Positions 12,965 to 24,352 of a stretch of 64,000 bases of DNA are shown here, piece after piece. A program made the translations under genes and the position numbers. Position 1 is the stretch's first letter, and the number at the start of each line of letters is the position of its first letter. The DNA is from Zea mays (lineage: Eukaryota; Streptophyta; Magnoliopsida; Poales; Poaceae). The stretch lies in the NCBI RefSeq assembly GCF_902167145.1, contig NC_050098.1, positions 19,488,501-19,552,500 of the forward strand, written 5' to 3'. The notes under the pieces were generated by a model, which was given only the letters and a program-made list of their open reading frames with translations, made no database searches and was not told the origin of the DNA.

Positions 12965-13694
12965 TTACTCGATCAATATAATATCTATCTGTCTGGAGAA
13001 CTAGCACTATGCTTAGCTTCCGATCGTACGCAAACCACACACTAAACAAGAAACTTACATACTACTTTATCATCAGTTCCAAATTGTAAAAATATTTTGA
13101 TTTTTAAAGTATACTATTTTTTATTATGTATCTAATATACAGTGTATATATTTAAGTGCGTACGTATCTACAAAAGGCTTTATAACTTAGAACGAATGAA
13201 GTGCTAAGTGATAATACACGACTCTTTGACGAGCAGGCGGGCGAGCCCACGGCCAATTTTGGTGTGCTCTTGACCAGAAAGTCCTGACCTCTCCAGCCGG
13301 TTCTGCAACCTAGCTAGTACTGGTCAACCAAAACTATCGTGAAAAGCTTCTATCAAACTAGATTCGATTGAGTTTATGAAAAAGGGAAACGCTTCTAGCA
13401 TAATCATCTAGATTCGATTGAGTTTGATTACAATTTAAGAACAGCCGTCTATCAAACTAGCTATCTAATGTGTAGCATTTGTACATGAGGTTTTTAGTTT
13501 ATGTGATGTTAATTATTAGGTCTAGCTTGAGCTGTATTAAAATGGTTGCAGAGTGTAGCGCGCGGTACTCCATCACAAATCTCTAGATTCGATTGAGTAA
13601 ACAGTCAATCCAGATTATAGAAGTGTAAAATCCTAACCCCTTCGATTCATTTCATAATATTTGCCAACTCAAGATTCAATTTAACCTCTCTACT

Positions 13695-13790
13695 GGAACA
13701 GGGTACTTTACCAAGTGCCGCAGCATTGAAAACACTCGACAAACTCTTTACCGATCGTGACTCTTGACAAAAATGACTTGTCACTTATCA
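13695..13790. repeat. Degenerate CACTA subterminal-type sequence
   Basis: Words such as TTTACCAAGTGCCG and ACACTCGACAAACTCTTTACCGA look like decayed versions of the TTTGCCGAGTG / ACACTCGGCAAAG subterminal repeats of grass CACTA elements. No terminus or transposase is present. Confidence 0.35.
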
Positions 13791-14042
13791 TTCCGAAGTA
13801 TATATCATTTATGATCTACCTTCCGCAATACCCAATTACATTTCCCTAGGCAAAAACACTAACCAATGTGGATACAAGCCATCAAAGGATTATGACGTAC
13901 TTAACGATGAAGCAATTCTCTCATTCATGCTCCTTGGTTGGCTAGAGTGACAAAATATTGTTAATATTAGAATTGAAAACTTGAAGGCTATGATCTGATA
14001 AGGCGCTCACTTTGTGTCTGGATTTCCCTATAGGACTAGTTT

Positions 14043-14287
14043 GATAACCCATTTTTCCACGCCAAAGGAAAATAGTTCATTTTTCTTAGAAAAATAATTT
14101 TTTTTTTGAGAAAAATGGAGTTGCGGAACTAGACCTCAAAAGAGAATATTGGGAATGCCGAAGTTGCAATGTATGCTACCCTACTACGCCACCGCTATAA
14201 ATGATAACAATGAGAGTCCATACCAATCTCCTGCAGCTAATCCAATCTACTATTGGATCTAATAAAACAACTGCAAATTAACGCTAG

Positions 14288-14288
<1 letters not shown>
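14043..14288 (+). repeat. Duplicated segment X, copy 1
   Basis: Nearly repeats 17965-18336: both start GATAACCCATTTTTCCACGCC and end in AACGCTAGTA before a (TA)n run. Copy 1 lacks a roughly 127-bp block present in copy 2 (about 18142-18268). Non-coding. Confidence 0.85.

Positions 14289-14356
<68 letters not shown>
14289..14356. repeat. (TA)n microsatellite, left of element M1
   Basis: About 34 TA units. It adjoins the element at 14357, and the run resumes at its far side (15554-15589), as if the element had landed inside the microsatellite. Confidence 0.9.
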
Positions 14357-14357
<1 letters not shown>

Positions 14358-15552
14358 TGTATTTATATATTACACCTGGGTGCATTCAATATAGAGAATG
14401 CACCCAAGCCGAACCTATGTGCCAGGTCCGAGCCAACCGTCCCACCCAGGCCGGTTTCGTCCCTCCCGCACGCTCCGGACAGAACATTTTCATTTTCCCG
14501 CCCCCGCCCCTCTTTCTCCGTGAACGGCTCCTCCGCGAACGGCTCAACCTCTTCACATAAGTTGCAATCACACCAGACTTGCAGTTGCAATTATACCACA
14601 CAGCAGTTGCAATCATTGTTTTGTTTAACAGATTTTTGGACATAGTTATATAGAAGTTGCAATCACACCAGACCAGCAGTTGCAATTACACCAGACACAG
14701 TTGCAATCATTGTTTTGTTTAACAGATTTTTGGACATAGTTATATAGGAGTTGCAATCACACCAGACCAGCAGTTGCAATTACACCAGGCAGCAGTTGCA
14801 ATCATTGTTTGTTTAACAGATTTTTGGACATAGTTATATAGAAGTTGCAATCACACCAGATCAGAAGTTGCAATTACACCAGACAGCAGTTGCAATTATT
14901 GTTTGTTTAACATATTTTTGGACATAGTTATATAGAAGTTGCAATCACAACAGACCCACAGTTGTAATTACACCAGACCAGTAGTTGCAATCTTGTTTGT
15001 TTAACAGATTTTTGGACATAGTTATATAGAAGTTGCAATCACACCAGACCAGCAGTTGCAATTACACCAGACCAGCAGTTGCAATCATATTTTTAACAAA
15101 ATTTCTCAGAGTTATTCAGTACTTGCAATCACATAAGAGCAACTCAGCAGTTGCATCCACACTACACCAGCAGTTGCAATTACAACACACCATCGGTTGC
15201 AATCATTTTGTTTACATTTTTTAACAGATATTTGAGTAAAATTATACAACAGTTGCAATCACACATAATGCGGGCTTGTAATCCCACCTAATGCGGGGGA
15301 CAGGGAGGCACGCAGACAGAGAGGCGCGCGGCGGCGCGGGGACAGGGAGGCGCGCGGCGGCGCGAGGACAGGGAGGCGCTCGGCGGCGGTGGGATCTAGG
15401 TTTAGAGGATCGGAGGAAGAAGGAGGAGACGGCGGCGGCGCGGGGATAGGGATGCGCGCGGCGGCGGCGGGGGCGGGGAGGCGCGTGAAACAGGACTTAC
15501 GCCTGGGTGCATTCAATATAGAGAATGCACCCAGGTGCATTTTAGCAGCGCC

Positions 15553-15553
<1 letters not shown>
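14357..15553. mobile_element. (TA)n-flanked element M1 with 94-bp tandem repeats
   Basis: About 1.2 kb flanked by (TA)n on both sides. Both ends carry the same 28-bp hairpin (14379-14404 region and about 15505-15532), whose arms are GGGTGCATTC and its complement. Read outward, the termini share CACCTGGGTGCATTC as an inverted repeat. Inside are a GC-rich left block, a tandem array (14561-15125) and a GC-rich right block of GGCGCGCGGCGGCG units. There is no coding capacity. Insertion into a TA microsatellite resembles the behaviour described for the rice Micron element, but homology to it was not tested. Confidence 0.6.
14561..15125 (+). repeat. 94-bp tandem repeat array, about six copies
   Basis: Units start with GTTGCAATCACACCAGAC at about 14561, 14656, 14750, 14844, 14938 and 15032, giving a period of 94-95 bp. 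Each unit includes AGTTGCAATTACACCAGAC and AACAGATTTTTGGACATAG. A looser partial copy continues to about 15255. Confidence 0.92.

Positions 15554-15589
<36 letters not shown>
15554..15589. repeat. (TA)n microsatellite between M1 and M2
   Basis: About 18 TA units separating two different DNA elements. Confidence 0.88.
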
Positions 15590-15592
<3 letters not shown>

Positions 15593-15877
15593 TTTAGAGC
15601 CCTGGGCTCTATTTAACTACAGGAAGCCCTGACCAGGTGTGCAGACCGCACAAATCCTTTTTGGCTTATTATACCTACCTGTGCTTACACTAAATTATAA
15701 TACGAGTTATGCTGATGTGTGTATCAGTTTATGCAAATATAGTCTGCGTATATTACGTGAATCGGGCCCACGATCCTGCCCACGCGCTCACAATTATCCA
15801 GTCCCACGCCGTCACTATAAAAACACCCCCACGCCACCAGGGATTAGGTTTTAGCGGCGGCGGCGGTTCCCTCGGGC

Positions 15878-16452
15878 ATGCGAGCAGGCGCCCGTGAGCA
15901 GGAGAGCCCCGGCCGCCGCGGCGCTCTCCAGCCGGCGGATTGGCGGTCGTGGAGGGGGCGCGAGGAGGAGCCTCAGCGTCTGCGGCGGCACAGCTTCAGG
16001 AGGCACCGGTCGGGCGCGGCGGAGTGGGCGGCGGTGGTGCTGTTCATGGTGCTGGCGGTCGTGGTGCTGCTGGGCGCCGTGGCCGTCCTTGTGGTGGTGG
16101 TGCTGCTGCTGCTGCAGCCCCGCGTGCCGTACGTAGCGGTGCGGGCGGGCTGGCGGTGCTCCGCGCCTACCCGTTCCGCGTGCCCGCCAGGTGCGTCCTC
16201 CCGCTGGCGTACGTGGCGCGCGCGCAGGGCGCCCCGCTGGGCGACGCCGGCAGCGCCGCCATGGAGGCCGCGCTCTGCGACGGCGTGGTGCCGTTCCGGG
16301 TGGATGGGGAGGCCCAGACGCGATGGAAGGTCGCGGGGATCGTCGGCGTCGACCAGTGGACGCGCCTGGCGTGTCAGCCTTGCTTCTTCTGGCCCAACGG
16401 CACCGTGCTCCCCTTCAGATGCATCTCCATGTCCAAGTTCTTGTTCTTCTGA
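15878..16452 (+). pseudogene. NDR1/HIN1-like (LEA_2) gene fragment, frameshifted
   Basis: The first frame, from ATG 15878, gives a basic N-terminus and then a strong membrane segment (about 16027-16122; VVLFMVLAVVVLLGAVAV...). This is the usual layout of NHL proteins, which are membrane-anchored with an outward LEA_2 domain. The C-terminal half is in another frame (ending TGA at 16450-16452) and reads like the NHL C-terminus: AMEAALCDGVVPFRVDG, TRWKVAGIVGVDQWTRLAC, FFWPNGTVLPF. The middle of the LEA_2 domain seems to be missing where the frames switch (about 16125-16150), so the fragment encodes less than a full protein of about 220-260 residues. It lies entirely inside M2, so it is best read as a captured host-gene piece. 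The parent locus is not in this window. Confidence 0.65.
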
Positions 16453-16689
16453 CCGCCGTGCCCTCTGTATTGTCTAGTGGCTACTCTTCTGACCTCAGTT
16501 CCATGGCCGGGCGTGAGCGTGACGGATCAAGATTCAGGAACAGCAAATGGCTTCATCGTTTTCTTTCTTGTCTTGGGTTCGTTCAGTTATTAATTCACCC
16601 CCATGTCGCATGTATAGGTCGGCAAAAAAAGATTTTGTCTTGGGTTCTTTCTTATTGCATTTTACGCTTCCACTAAAAAGCAAGTGCCA

Positions 16690-17215
16690 CATTCGTCGTT
16701 TTAAAACAGATCATTGATTTACGCTAAAATTCGTATCCATTACGCTGTTTCGGATCACGTCTTACGCTTAAATCCACCTGACCTAGAACCCGAGCACGAT
16801 CGGAGCGTGATTTTGACGTCGTAATTTAGGCCACATTCGTTGTTACGAAATAGATTGATGATGTACGATAAAATTTGTACCCATTTACGCTGTTTGGTTC
16901 ACGTTTTACGCTGAAATTTGACCAAGCCAAAATCCGTGCACGATCGAACGTGATCAATCTACGCTGTTTTAGCTAATATAGGATTTACGCTAAATTTCGT
17001 ATTCATTTACGATGTTTTAGCTCACGTTTTACGCCGGAATCTGCCCTAGCCAAAACCCGCGCACGATTGGGTGCACGCGATTTTTACGCCGTAATTTTGG
17101 GCTTCGTTTGCTGTTACAAAACAGATATATGATTTACGCTAAATTTCGTACTCATTTACGATGTTTTAGCTCACGTTTTACGCTGGAATCCGCCCGAGCA
17201 GAACCCGCGAACTGC
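16690..17215 (+). repeat. TTTACGC-rich tandem repeats in M2
   Basis: Four degenerate units of roughly 120-150 bp, starting near 16719, 16864, 16985 and 17134. Each has TTTACGCTAAATTTCGTA, CATTTACGATGTTTTAGCTC, ACGTTTTACGCTGGAATC and GAACCCGCGCACGAT-type words. Confidence 0.8.
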
Positions 17216-17779
17216 GGCTGTAAATTAAAATTTATTTCCTTCTACTAATGCTCCTCGAACCGTAACTGTCCCTTTATTTACGCGATTATGCATCACGTCT
17301 TTCCTTATATTCGTTTCCGTGAGTCAAGGTACAAAAGATCCCTTCTATGCATGATTTATGCGTGCGTATTTTTTTCCTCCTGTAACTGCGCCTTTATTTA
17401 CGCGCACGAAGAGCACGTCTTTCCTTATCTTAAAACCGATGGGAGATTTTAAATGTTTGCATGGTTTACGCTATCATGTATCACAACGTTATGCAGTCGT
17501 AACCGGCAAGCACATGCAAATATTCGTTCCCATGATTCGTGGCATAAAAGATTCCATTTATGCATGAGTTATGCACATTTGTACATATATTTATGCGTGC
17601 GTATATCGCATGTCGCGTCTCAGCCGGGATACGTGGCTATCCTATGCATGGCTGACACAAGCTGGCGTCCAGTGGGCCGAACGCGACCCAATCGGCCTCA
17701 TGGCTGGGACTTCGCCCACTAACGGAAGCCCAGGGCTTCCATTACCTATTCCCTATATATATATATATATATGGTGAAG

Positions 17780-17954
17780 TTAGGACTTGATGGAATTTTG
17801 ACCATATATTGTTTTATTTCTTATCCTATTATCAGTTACAAAATCATAACCATTAGGAAGTGAAAGAGAAATATTTCATTGGGCCATTTCTATTTACTTT
17901 TAGTGATTAAATGCTCAACATATTTTTTGGACAAACATCATCCTGTACGAGCAA
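17780..17954 (+). repeat. Duplicated segment Y, copy 1
   Basis: Starts TTAGGACTTGATGGAATTTT and ends TGTACGAGCAA. It repeats at 20980-21156 with few differences. Copy 2 runs on into the outer LTR, while copy 1 runs straight into segment X copy 2 (17965). This places the duplication breakpoint at about 17954-17964. Confidence 0.85.
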
Positions 17955-17964
17955 AATCATAAAT

Positions 17965-18335
17965 GATAACCCATTTTTCCACGCCAAAGAAAATTAGTTT
18001 ATTTTTCTTAGAAAAATAGTATTTTTTTTGAAAAATGGAGTTACAGAACTAGAGCTTAAAAGAGAATATTAGGAATGCCGAAGTTGCAATGTGTGCTACC
18101 CTACTTAGGCCACCGCTATAAATGATAACAATGAGAGTCCATTTTTAGATGTCAGTGGTGGCTCTTGTTTTTTCCCGGATTTCAACTCATGCATTTTTGT
18201 CCGTTTAAATTTAAGTTTTTGGACACACCTGGACGTTTAGCTGATAACGCATTAATTAATAGGACACATACCAATCTCCTGCAGCTAATCCAATCTACTA
18301 TGGGATCTAATAAAACAACCGCAAATTAACGCTAG

Positions 18336-18336
<1 letters not shown>
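17965..18336 (+). repeat. Duplicated segment X, copy 2
   Basis: Second copy of 14043-14288, with an additional block of about 127 bp. It ends in the same GCTAGTA(TA)n context. Confidence 0.85.

Positions 18337-18366
<30 letters not shown>
18337..18366. repeat. (TA)n microsatellite, left of M3
   Basis: About 15 TA units. The run resumes at 20958-20975 beyond M3. Confidence 0.88.
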
Positions 18367-18368
<2 letters not shown>

Positions 18369-20957
18369 TTGTATATTAGGAGCCATGGGCTTTCAATAAC
18401 TAGAGGAAGCCCAGGCCAGACAGTTCAATCCGGTCGAGCCGGACCAGGTTCACACGTCTATAAAAAAATCCGGAGTGCTAGGATTCAGTTTTCACGCCCC
18501 ATCCAGATTCATTAGCGACGTGACTACGGCGGTTACTCGATAGCGCACGCAGCGGTGGACCCCCGGCCAGTGGCTGCGGTGGCCGCGGCTCCCCGACCTC
18601 GACGTGCGGTGGCGGCGATTCCTCGATCCGGAGTAGAGGCGGCGGTTCCTAGGTCGGCGACAGCGGCTCCCCGATCTAGAGGGCGAGCGACGACAGTGCC
18701 CTTGTGCGGGCAAGCGACGGCGTTCTCGGGGCCCCGAGGCGGCGGCACTTCCACGGTCGGCGAGCAAGCGACGCCCCTCGATGTGTGAGTAGCGACGGTG
18801 ACACACGAGGCGTGAGGTTCGAGCGGCGTCACGGAAGGTGTGAGGTGCGCGCAGCGACGATCGCGCATGACATCCTCCGATCCGGCGCAGTTCGGGCGGC
18901 CCCAATGACGACATACATCTGTGCTTATATCGTCGACGACGTCCTCCAGCGACTACCTCCTTCGATTCGTGTTTTATGTCTATCACATGTATTATTTATG
19001 CTAAAAATTGTACGATTTTATGCTTAAACACGGAGTTCGTATATCGGTTTGTTGCATGCATATTTTTTGCATGCACATTGGAAAGACAATTTCTTAATTT
19101 ATGTTGTTCGTAATTTGTGCGCATGCAATGAAATCTCCCACAATTTTGCCATAAATTTTGGATCTGTATAAAAATAGAAACTGCATGCATGCGGCTGCCA
19201 TGTTTTTCGGATCTGTCATAAAAATGTGATCGTAATAACAATCTACTAGAGCTATCAACCTCTCACATTGATTCGGTGTTTACGCTTATAATTGAGAGAT
19301 TTTATGCTCAAAACTTAAGGTTTTATGCTCCACCCGGAGATGCGTCCACCAGTGAACAACATGCCAGATTTTTTTACGCACTATAATGAATTGCATAAAT
19401 ACCTACACCGTGTAGTATAATTTGTATCAATATATATCATAAACTAGTTTTAATGCGTTTAGCTGCATGGTTGTTGGAGGGATCCTATATTTATGAAGGA
19501 AATAAAACATTAAATGCGATTTTTTGTTTCTATGCATGCAATTCATTTCCTTTCATTGCATATTCTTTCCATCATAAATTCGTGTGCATGCAGCTGGTAA
19601 CAAATTTTTACGGAGTATACCCAATTGCATAACTATCTACATAGTGGGCCTGTTTGGTTCAGCTTTTTTCTAACCAGCTTTTCTGAAAATCTGGCTGTGG
19701 GGAGAATCTGGCTGTGAGGAGAATCTGAGTATCATTACGATTACGTGTGGAGGAAGATAAAGTTGTTCATAGGGCTCAAGATCTAGAAAGTGACGGTTTC
19801 CTACTATTACAACGACTCAACCGATTATGTGTTTATGTTGATTTTGATGGTTTTTGCCCCAACGAATTTTATAGAAGCTGGCTGAAAAGCTGAGCGTTTG
19901 GTAGTTTGCAGCAGCTTTTGGTGGCCAGAAGCTGCCAGAAGTCGAAACAAACAGGGCCAGTGTACCATATTTAGTATCATTATATATCATAAAATAATCA
20001 TTACGAGTCTAGCTGCATGGTTGTTGGAGCGATTCTAAATTTATGAAGGAAATAAAACATTTAAAATAGAAACCGCCACACATATCTTTCCTAAATTTAC
20101 GCGCATGTAAAGAAACGTGTTTGACTCATGCATGCATTTTGCTATAATTTTTGGATCTGTATAAAAATAGAAACCGCATGCATGCGGTTGCCATGTTTTT
20201 CGAATCTGTCATAATAATAGGATCGTAATAACTACCTACCAGAGCTATCAACCTCTCACATTGGCTAGGTATTTACGCTTATAATTGAAAGATTTTATGC
20301 TCAAAACTTAAGGTTTTTACGCTCCAACCTAGAGATGCGTCCACCAGTGAACAACATGCTTGATTTTTTTACGCAGTGTACCGAATTGCATAAATACTTA
20401 CACCGTGTAGTATAATTAGTATAAGTATATATCATAAACTAGTTCTAATGTGTTTAGCTGCATGGTTGTTAGAGGGATCCTATATTTATGAAGCAAATTA
20501 AACATTAAATACGATTTTTTGTTTCTATGTATGCAATTCATTTCCTTTCATTGACATTTTTTACATCATAAATTCGTGTGCATGCAACTGGTAACAGATT
20601 TTTACGCAGTATACTGAATTGCATAATTATCTACACAGTGTAGCATATTTAGTCTTAGTATATATCATAAAATGGTCCTTGCGCGTCTAGCTGCATGTCT
20701 GTTGCAGCGATCCTAAATTTATGGAGGAAATAAAGTATTTAAAAATAGAAACCGCCACACATATCTTTCCTAAATTTATGCGCATGAATTGGATCGTGTT
20801 TGACTCATGCATGCATTCCTTTTTTTTGCGCTAACAGACGTGGGGCAGGTGGCGCACCCGACAGCCTGGTTGGGCGCGCTGGGTTGAACTAGTTTGCAGG
20901 GGTGGTCGACCTGGGCTTTCTTTAACTATTGGAAGCGCAGGGCTCTCGTTATACATG
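18367..20957. mobile_element. (TA)n-flanked element M3, same family as M2
   Basis: About 2.6 kb. The left end has GGAGCCATGGGCTTTCAATA then GGAAGCCC. The right end inverted has GAGAGCCCTGCGCTTCCAAT then GAAAGCCC, matching M2's ends. The left part (18480-18960) is GC-rich with GGCGGC-type repeats and no recognisable protein. The rest is AT-rich with two long direct copies of roughly 700 bp (about 19070-19980 and 20100-20830), and a MITE sits in the first copy. No transposase is seen. Confidence 0.6.
19647..19958. repeat. MITE nested in M3
   Basis: 312 bp. The ends GGCCTGTTTGGTTCAGC and, inverted, GGCCCTGTTTGTTTCGAC match imperfectly, with a further AGCTTTT/AGCAGCTTTT subterminal pattern. The flanking AGTG is present on both sides (19643-19646 and 19959-19962). 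The parallel repeat copy near 20633 reads CTACACAGTGTAGCA without the insert, which acts as an empty site. Confidence 0.72.
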
Positions 20958-20979
20958 ATATATATATATATATATATAA

Positions 20980-22185
20980 TATTAGGACTTGATGGAATTT
21001 TGACCATATATTGTTTTATTTCTTATCCTATTATCAGTTACAAAATCATAACCATTAGGAAGTGAAAGAGAAATGTGTCATTGGACCATTTCTATTTACT
21101 TTTGGTGATTAAATGCTCAACACATTTTTTGGACTAACATCATCTTGTACGAGCAATGAGCACAGGTAGTCAAAGCAAATTGAGAGAAAGACACTTTTAG
21201 GCTTGAAAGTGGGCATACCACAAATCCATATGGTTCCAAGTGAAAAATGTATGCTCCGAACACTTAGTCAGTTGTTTTAGATACTAATCATATTAGTCTA
21301 AGTGTTAGGAACTATATGAAGTCAAGTCAAAAGGAGCAAAAGAGAATTGGAATGAAAAATAGCAAGTTGGACCGGCCTGCGTAGCACTGGACGGTCCGAT
21401 GCCACCCACCGGACAATCCGGCGTGCACCGAATAGTCCGGTGCACGATCCAGCCGAAATTAAAGGGCTGCTCTCGGAAAAAACAAGACATTGTCGGCTAT
21501 AATTCACCGGACGGTCCGCGCGGAGCGCTGGATAGTCCGGTGTGCCAGCCGACCAACGACTAGTTGACACGTCGGCTGGAGCCAACGGTCAACAGGAGCA
21601 CCGAACATTCCGGTGCCACCCACCAGATGGTTCGGTGCCCCCCAGAAGCGGAAAGCAGCCAAACAGCGATCTGTAGCTGTTGCACTGTGTTGTGTCCGGT
21701 GTGCAACGGACAGTCCGGTGCACCCGTGGACACAAGGCAACCAGGGCCTTCCAAATGGAGTTCCAATGGCTCCTAGGTCACTTGGGGGCTATAAAAGGAC
21801 CCCTAGGCACCATGGAGCAATATACAAGTGTACTTTGAGCATACTACAACTCCGAGACTCTGCGACCACGCTGCTGATTCATTAGATAGAGTTTGAGCGC
21901 GTTCTTGAGCTATGACTCTGACGTTTTGACTCTTGCGCTCTTTTCTTGACTTGTGCGTGTGCTGTTGTTGCGATTGAGTTCTCGTGTGTGTTTCTACCCC
22001 CTCCTTACTTTGGTTTTGTTTAAGATTATTTGTGTAAGGCATGAGAGACTCCAACTTGTGAAGATTCCTCACAAACGGAATTTGATATAAGGAAGAAAAT
22101 TGTGGTACTCAGGTTTGATATTTGGATCATTTGAGAGGGGTTGAGTGAACCCTTGACCGAAGGAGGTCACCACAATGTGGAGTAG
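20980..22185 (+). repeat. Outer copia element, 5' LTR (interrupted, start uncertain)
   Basis: The right part (from about 21462) aligns with 58374-59085. Shared blocks are the TCACCGGACGGTCCGCGCGG palindrome region, a TATA box (CTATAAAAGGACCCC, 21790), the CATACTACAACTCCGAGACT leader and GACCGAAGGAGGTCACCACA. The LTR is cut at 22185 by element A, whose target duplication would be AGTAG. Where it starts is unclear: segment Y at 20980 flows into it without a visible boundary. The outer element is related to the SIREvirus group by its gag. Confidence 0.65.
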
Positions 22186-23423
22186 TGAAAGTCGCCTAGA
22201 GGGGGGGGGGTGAATAGGCAAATCTAAAATTTATAAAGTTTAAGCACAACTACAAGCCGGGGTTAGCGTTAGAATTAAAGTCGAGTCCGAAAGAGAGGGT
22301 GAAAACAAATCACAAGCAAATAAAGCGGATGACACGGTGATTTGTTTTACCGAGGTTCGGTTCTTGCAAACCTACTCCCCGTTGAGGTGGTCACAAAGAC
22401 CGGGTCTCTTTCAACCCTTTCCCTCTCTCAAACGATCACCTAGACCGAGTGAGCTTTTCTTCTCAATCAATTAGGACACTAAGTCCCCACAAGGACCACC
22501 ACATAATTGGTGTCTCTTGCTTTGATTACAAAGAACTTGAGAACAAGAAATGGGAAGAAGAAAAGCGATCCAAGCGCAAGAGCTCAAAAGAACACAACAA
22601 AACTCTCTCTTCTAGTCACTAATGCTTTGAGTGGAATTGGGACTTGGAGAGATTTTGATTCACTCTATTTGTGTCTTGTATTGAATGCACTAGCTCTTGT
22701 ATTGGGTGGAATGTATGAAAACTTGGATGCAATGAAGTGTGGTGGTTGGGGGGTATTTATAGCCCCAACCACCAAAGTTGCCGTTGGGAGGGGCTGCTGT
22801 CGAAGGGCGCACCGGACAGTCCGGCGCGTCACCGGACACTATCCGGTGCGCCAGCCACGTCACCCAGTCGTTGGGGTTCGACCGTTGGAGCTCTGACAGG
22901 TGGGGCCACCGGACAGTCCGGTGGTGCACCGGACAGGTACTGTTCACTGTCCGGTGCGCCTTCTGGCGCTACTCTGACTCTGCGCGCTCTGTCCACGCAC
23001 TGTTCACCTATCAGCCGACCGTTGAAGTCGATCGTTGCGCTTGGAGGCCGTGTCTCCACTGGCACACCGGACAGTCCGGTGCTACACCGGACAGTCCAAT
23101 GCTACATCGGACAGTCCGTTGAATTATAGTGGAGAGCCATTTTCAGAAACCCGAAGCTTAGCAGTTGGAGGGGATTCTCCTTGGTGCACCGGACACTGTC
23201 CGGTGGCACACCGGACAGTCCGGTGCGCCAGACCAGGGCAGCCTTCAGTTTTCTTTGCTCCTTTGATTTGAACCCTTTCTTTTATATTTGAATTGGTTTG
23301 TTGTGAACCTTTGACACCTGTGGAACATATATTCTATAACAAACTAGTTAGTCCAATAATTTGTGTTGGGCAATTCAACCACCAAAATCATTTAGGAAAA
23401 GGTTTGACCCTATTTCCCTTTCA
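22186..23423 (-). repeat. Element A 3' LTR
   Basis: 1238 bp. On the minus strand it starts TGAAAGGGAAATAGGG and ends GGCGACTTTCA. It contains a TATA box (TATAAATA near 22755-22762, minus) and several CACCGGACNGTCCGGTG palindromes upstream of it (22800-23225). Confidence 0.88.
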
Positions 23424-24352
23424 ATCTCCCCCTTTTTGGTGATTGATGCCAACACAAACCAAAGCAAATATATAATTGCAGAATTGAACTAGTTTGCATA
23501 ATGTAAGTGCAAAGGTTGCTTGGATTTAAAACCAATTTATACATTCATAGGATATGCATGGATTGCTTTATTTATTTCAACATTTTGGACCACGCTTGCA
23601 CCACTTGTTTTGTTTTTGCGAACTCTTTTGGAAATTCTTTTCAAAGTCTTTTTGCAAATAGTCAAAGGTAAATGAACAAGATTTCGATAAGCATTTTCAA
23701 GATTTGAAAATTTCTCCCCATGTTTCAAATGCTTTTCCTTTGACTAAACAAAACTCCCCCTCAATGAAATTCTCCTCTTAGTGTTCAAGAGGGTTTTAGA
23801 TATTAATTTTGAAAGAGGTCATACCAATTTGAAATTATATCAAGTATAAGATACCAATTGAAAAACTTCTTTTAATACAAATTGAAAGACGACATTTTTG
23901 AAATTGGTGGTGGTGCGGTCCTTTTGCTTTGGGCTAATACTTTCTCCCCCTTTGGCATGAATCGCCAAAAACGGATACTTGTGAGTGAAATATAAGCCCT
24001 TTTACTTTCTCTCCCCCTTTGGCAAACAATATATGAGTGAAGATTATACCAAATTGGAGAGCGATACGAAGTGTCGGCGAAGGATGAATAATTCGATGGA
24101 GTGGAGTGGAAGCCTTGTCTTCGCCGAAGAACTCCATTTCCCTTTCAATCTATGACTTAGCATGAAATACACTTGAAAAACCACATTAGTCATAGCACAT
24201 GAAAGAGAGATGATCAAAGGTATAAATGAGCTATGTATGCAAGGAATCAATCAAAGTTCCTAGAATCAAGAATGTTTAGCTCATGCCTAAGTTTGTTAAA
24301 AGTTTTCTCATCTAAAGGCTTGGTAAAGATATCGGCTAATTGTTCCTTGGTG

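Larger units (their letters stand above)
10773..14042. other. Intergenic, no convincing gene
   Basis: About 3.3 kb with only short, low-complexity frames on both strands. I see scattered AT-rich runs, a duplicated TCTAGATTCGATTGAGTT word (about 13360-13420, with a shorter copy near 13583), a possible MITE at 12851-12964 and a degenerate CACTA-like patch near 13695-13790. No RNA gene or conserved protein block was recognised. Confidence 0.5.
15590..17753. mobile_element. (TA)n-flanked element M2 with captured gene fragment
   Basis: About 2.2 kb flanked by (TA)n. The left end contains GAGCCCTGGGCTCTATTTAA then GGAAGCCC. The right end inverted reads GGAAGCCCTGGGCTTCCGTTA. The same end pattern bounds M3 (18367-20957), so the two are members of one family. 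Inside, 15839-16452 is GC-rich and encodes part of an NHL/LEA_2 protein, while the rest is AT-rich with TTTACGC-rich repeats (16690-17215). No transposase is visible. The contrast in base composition marks the captured part. Confidence 0.62.

Noticed and set aside
14289..14356. Poly-Tyr/Ile frame over the (TA)n run
   Set aside because: It is a translation of the microsatellite, not a gene.
18492..18986. Arg/Ser-rich frames in the GC part of M3 as a captured gene
   Set aside because: They are repetitive, overlap in several frames on both strands and match no family I know.
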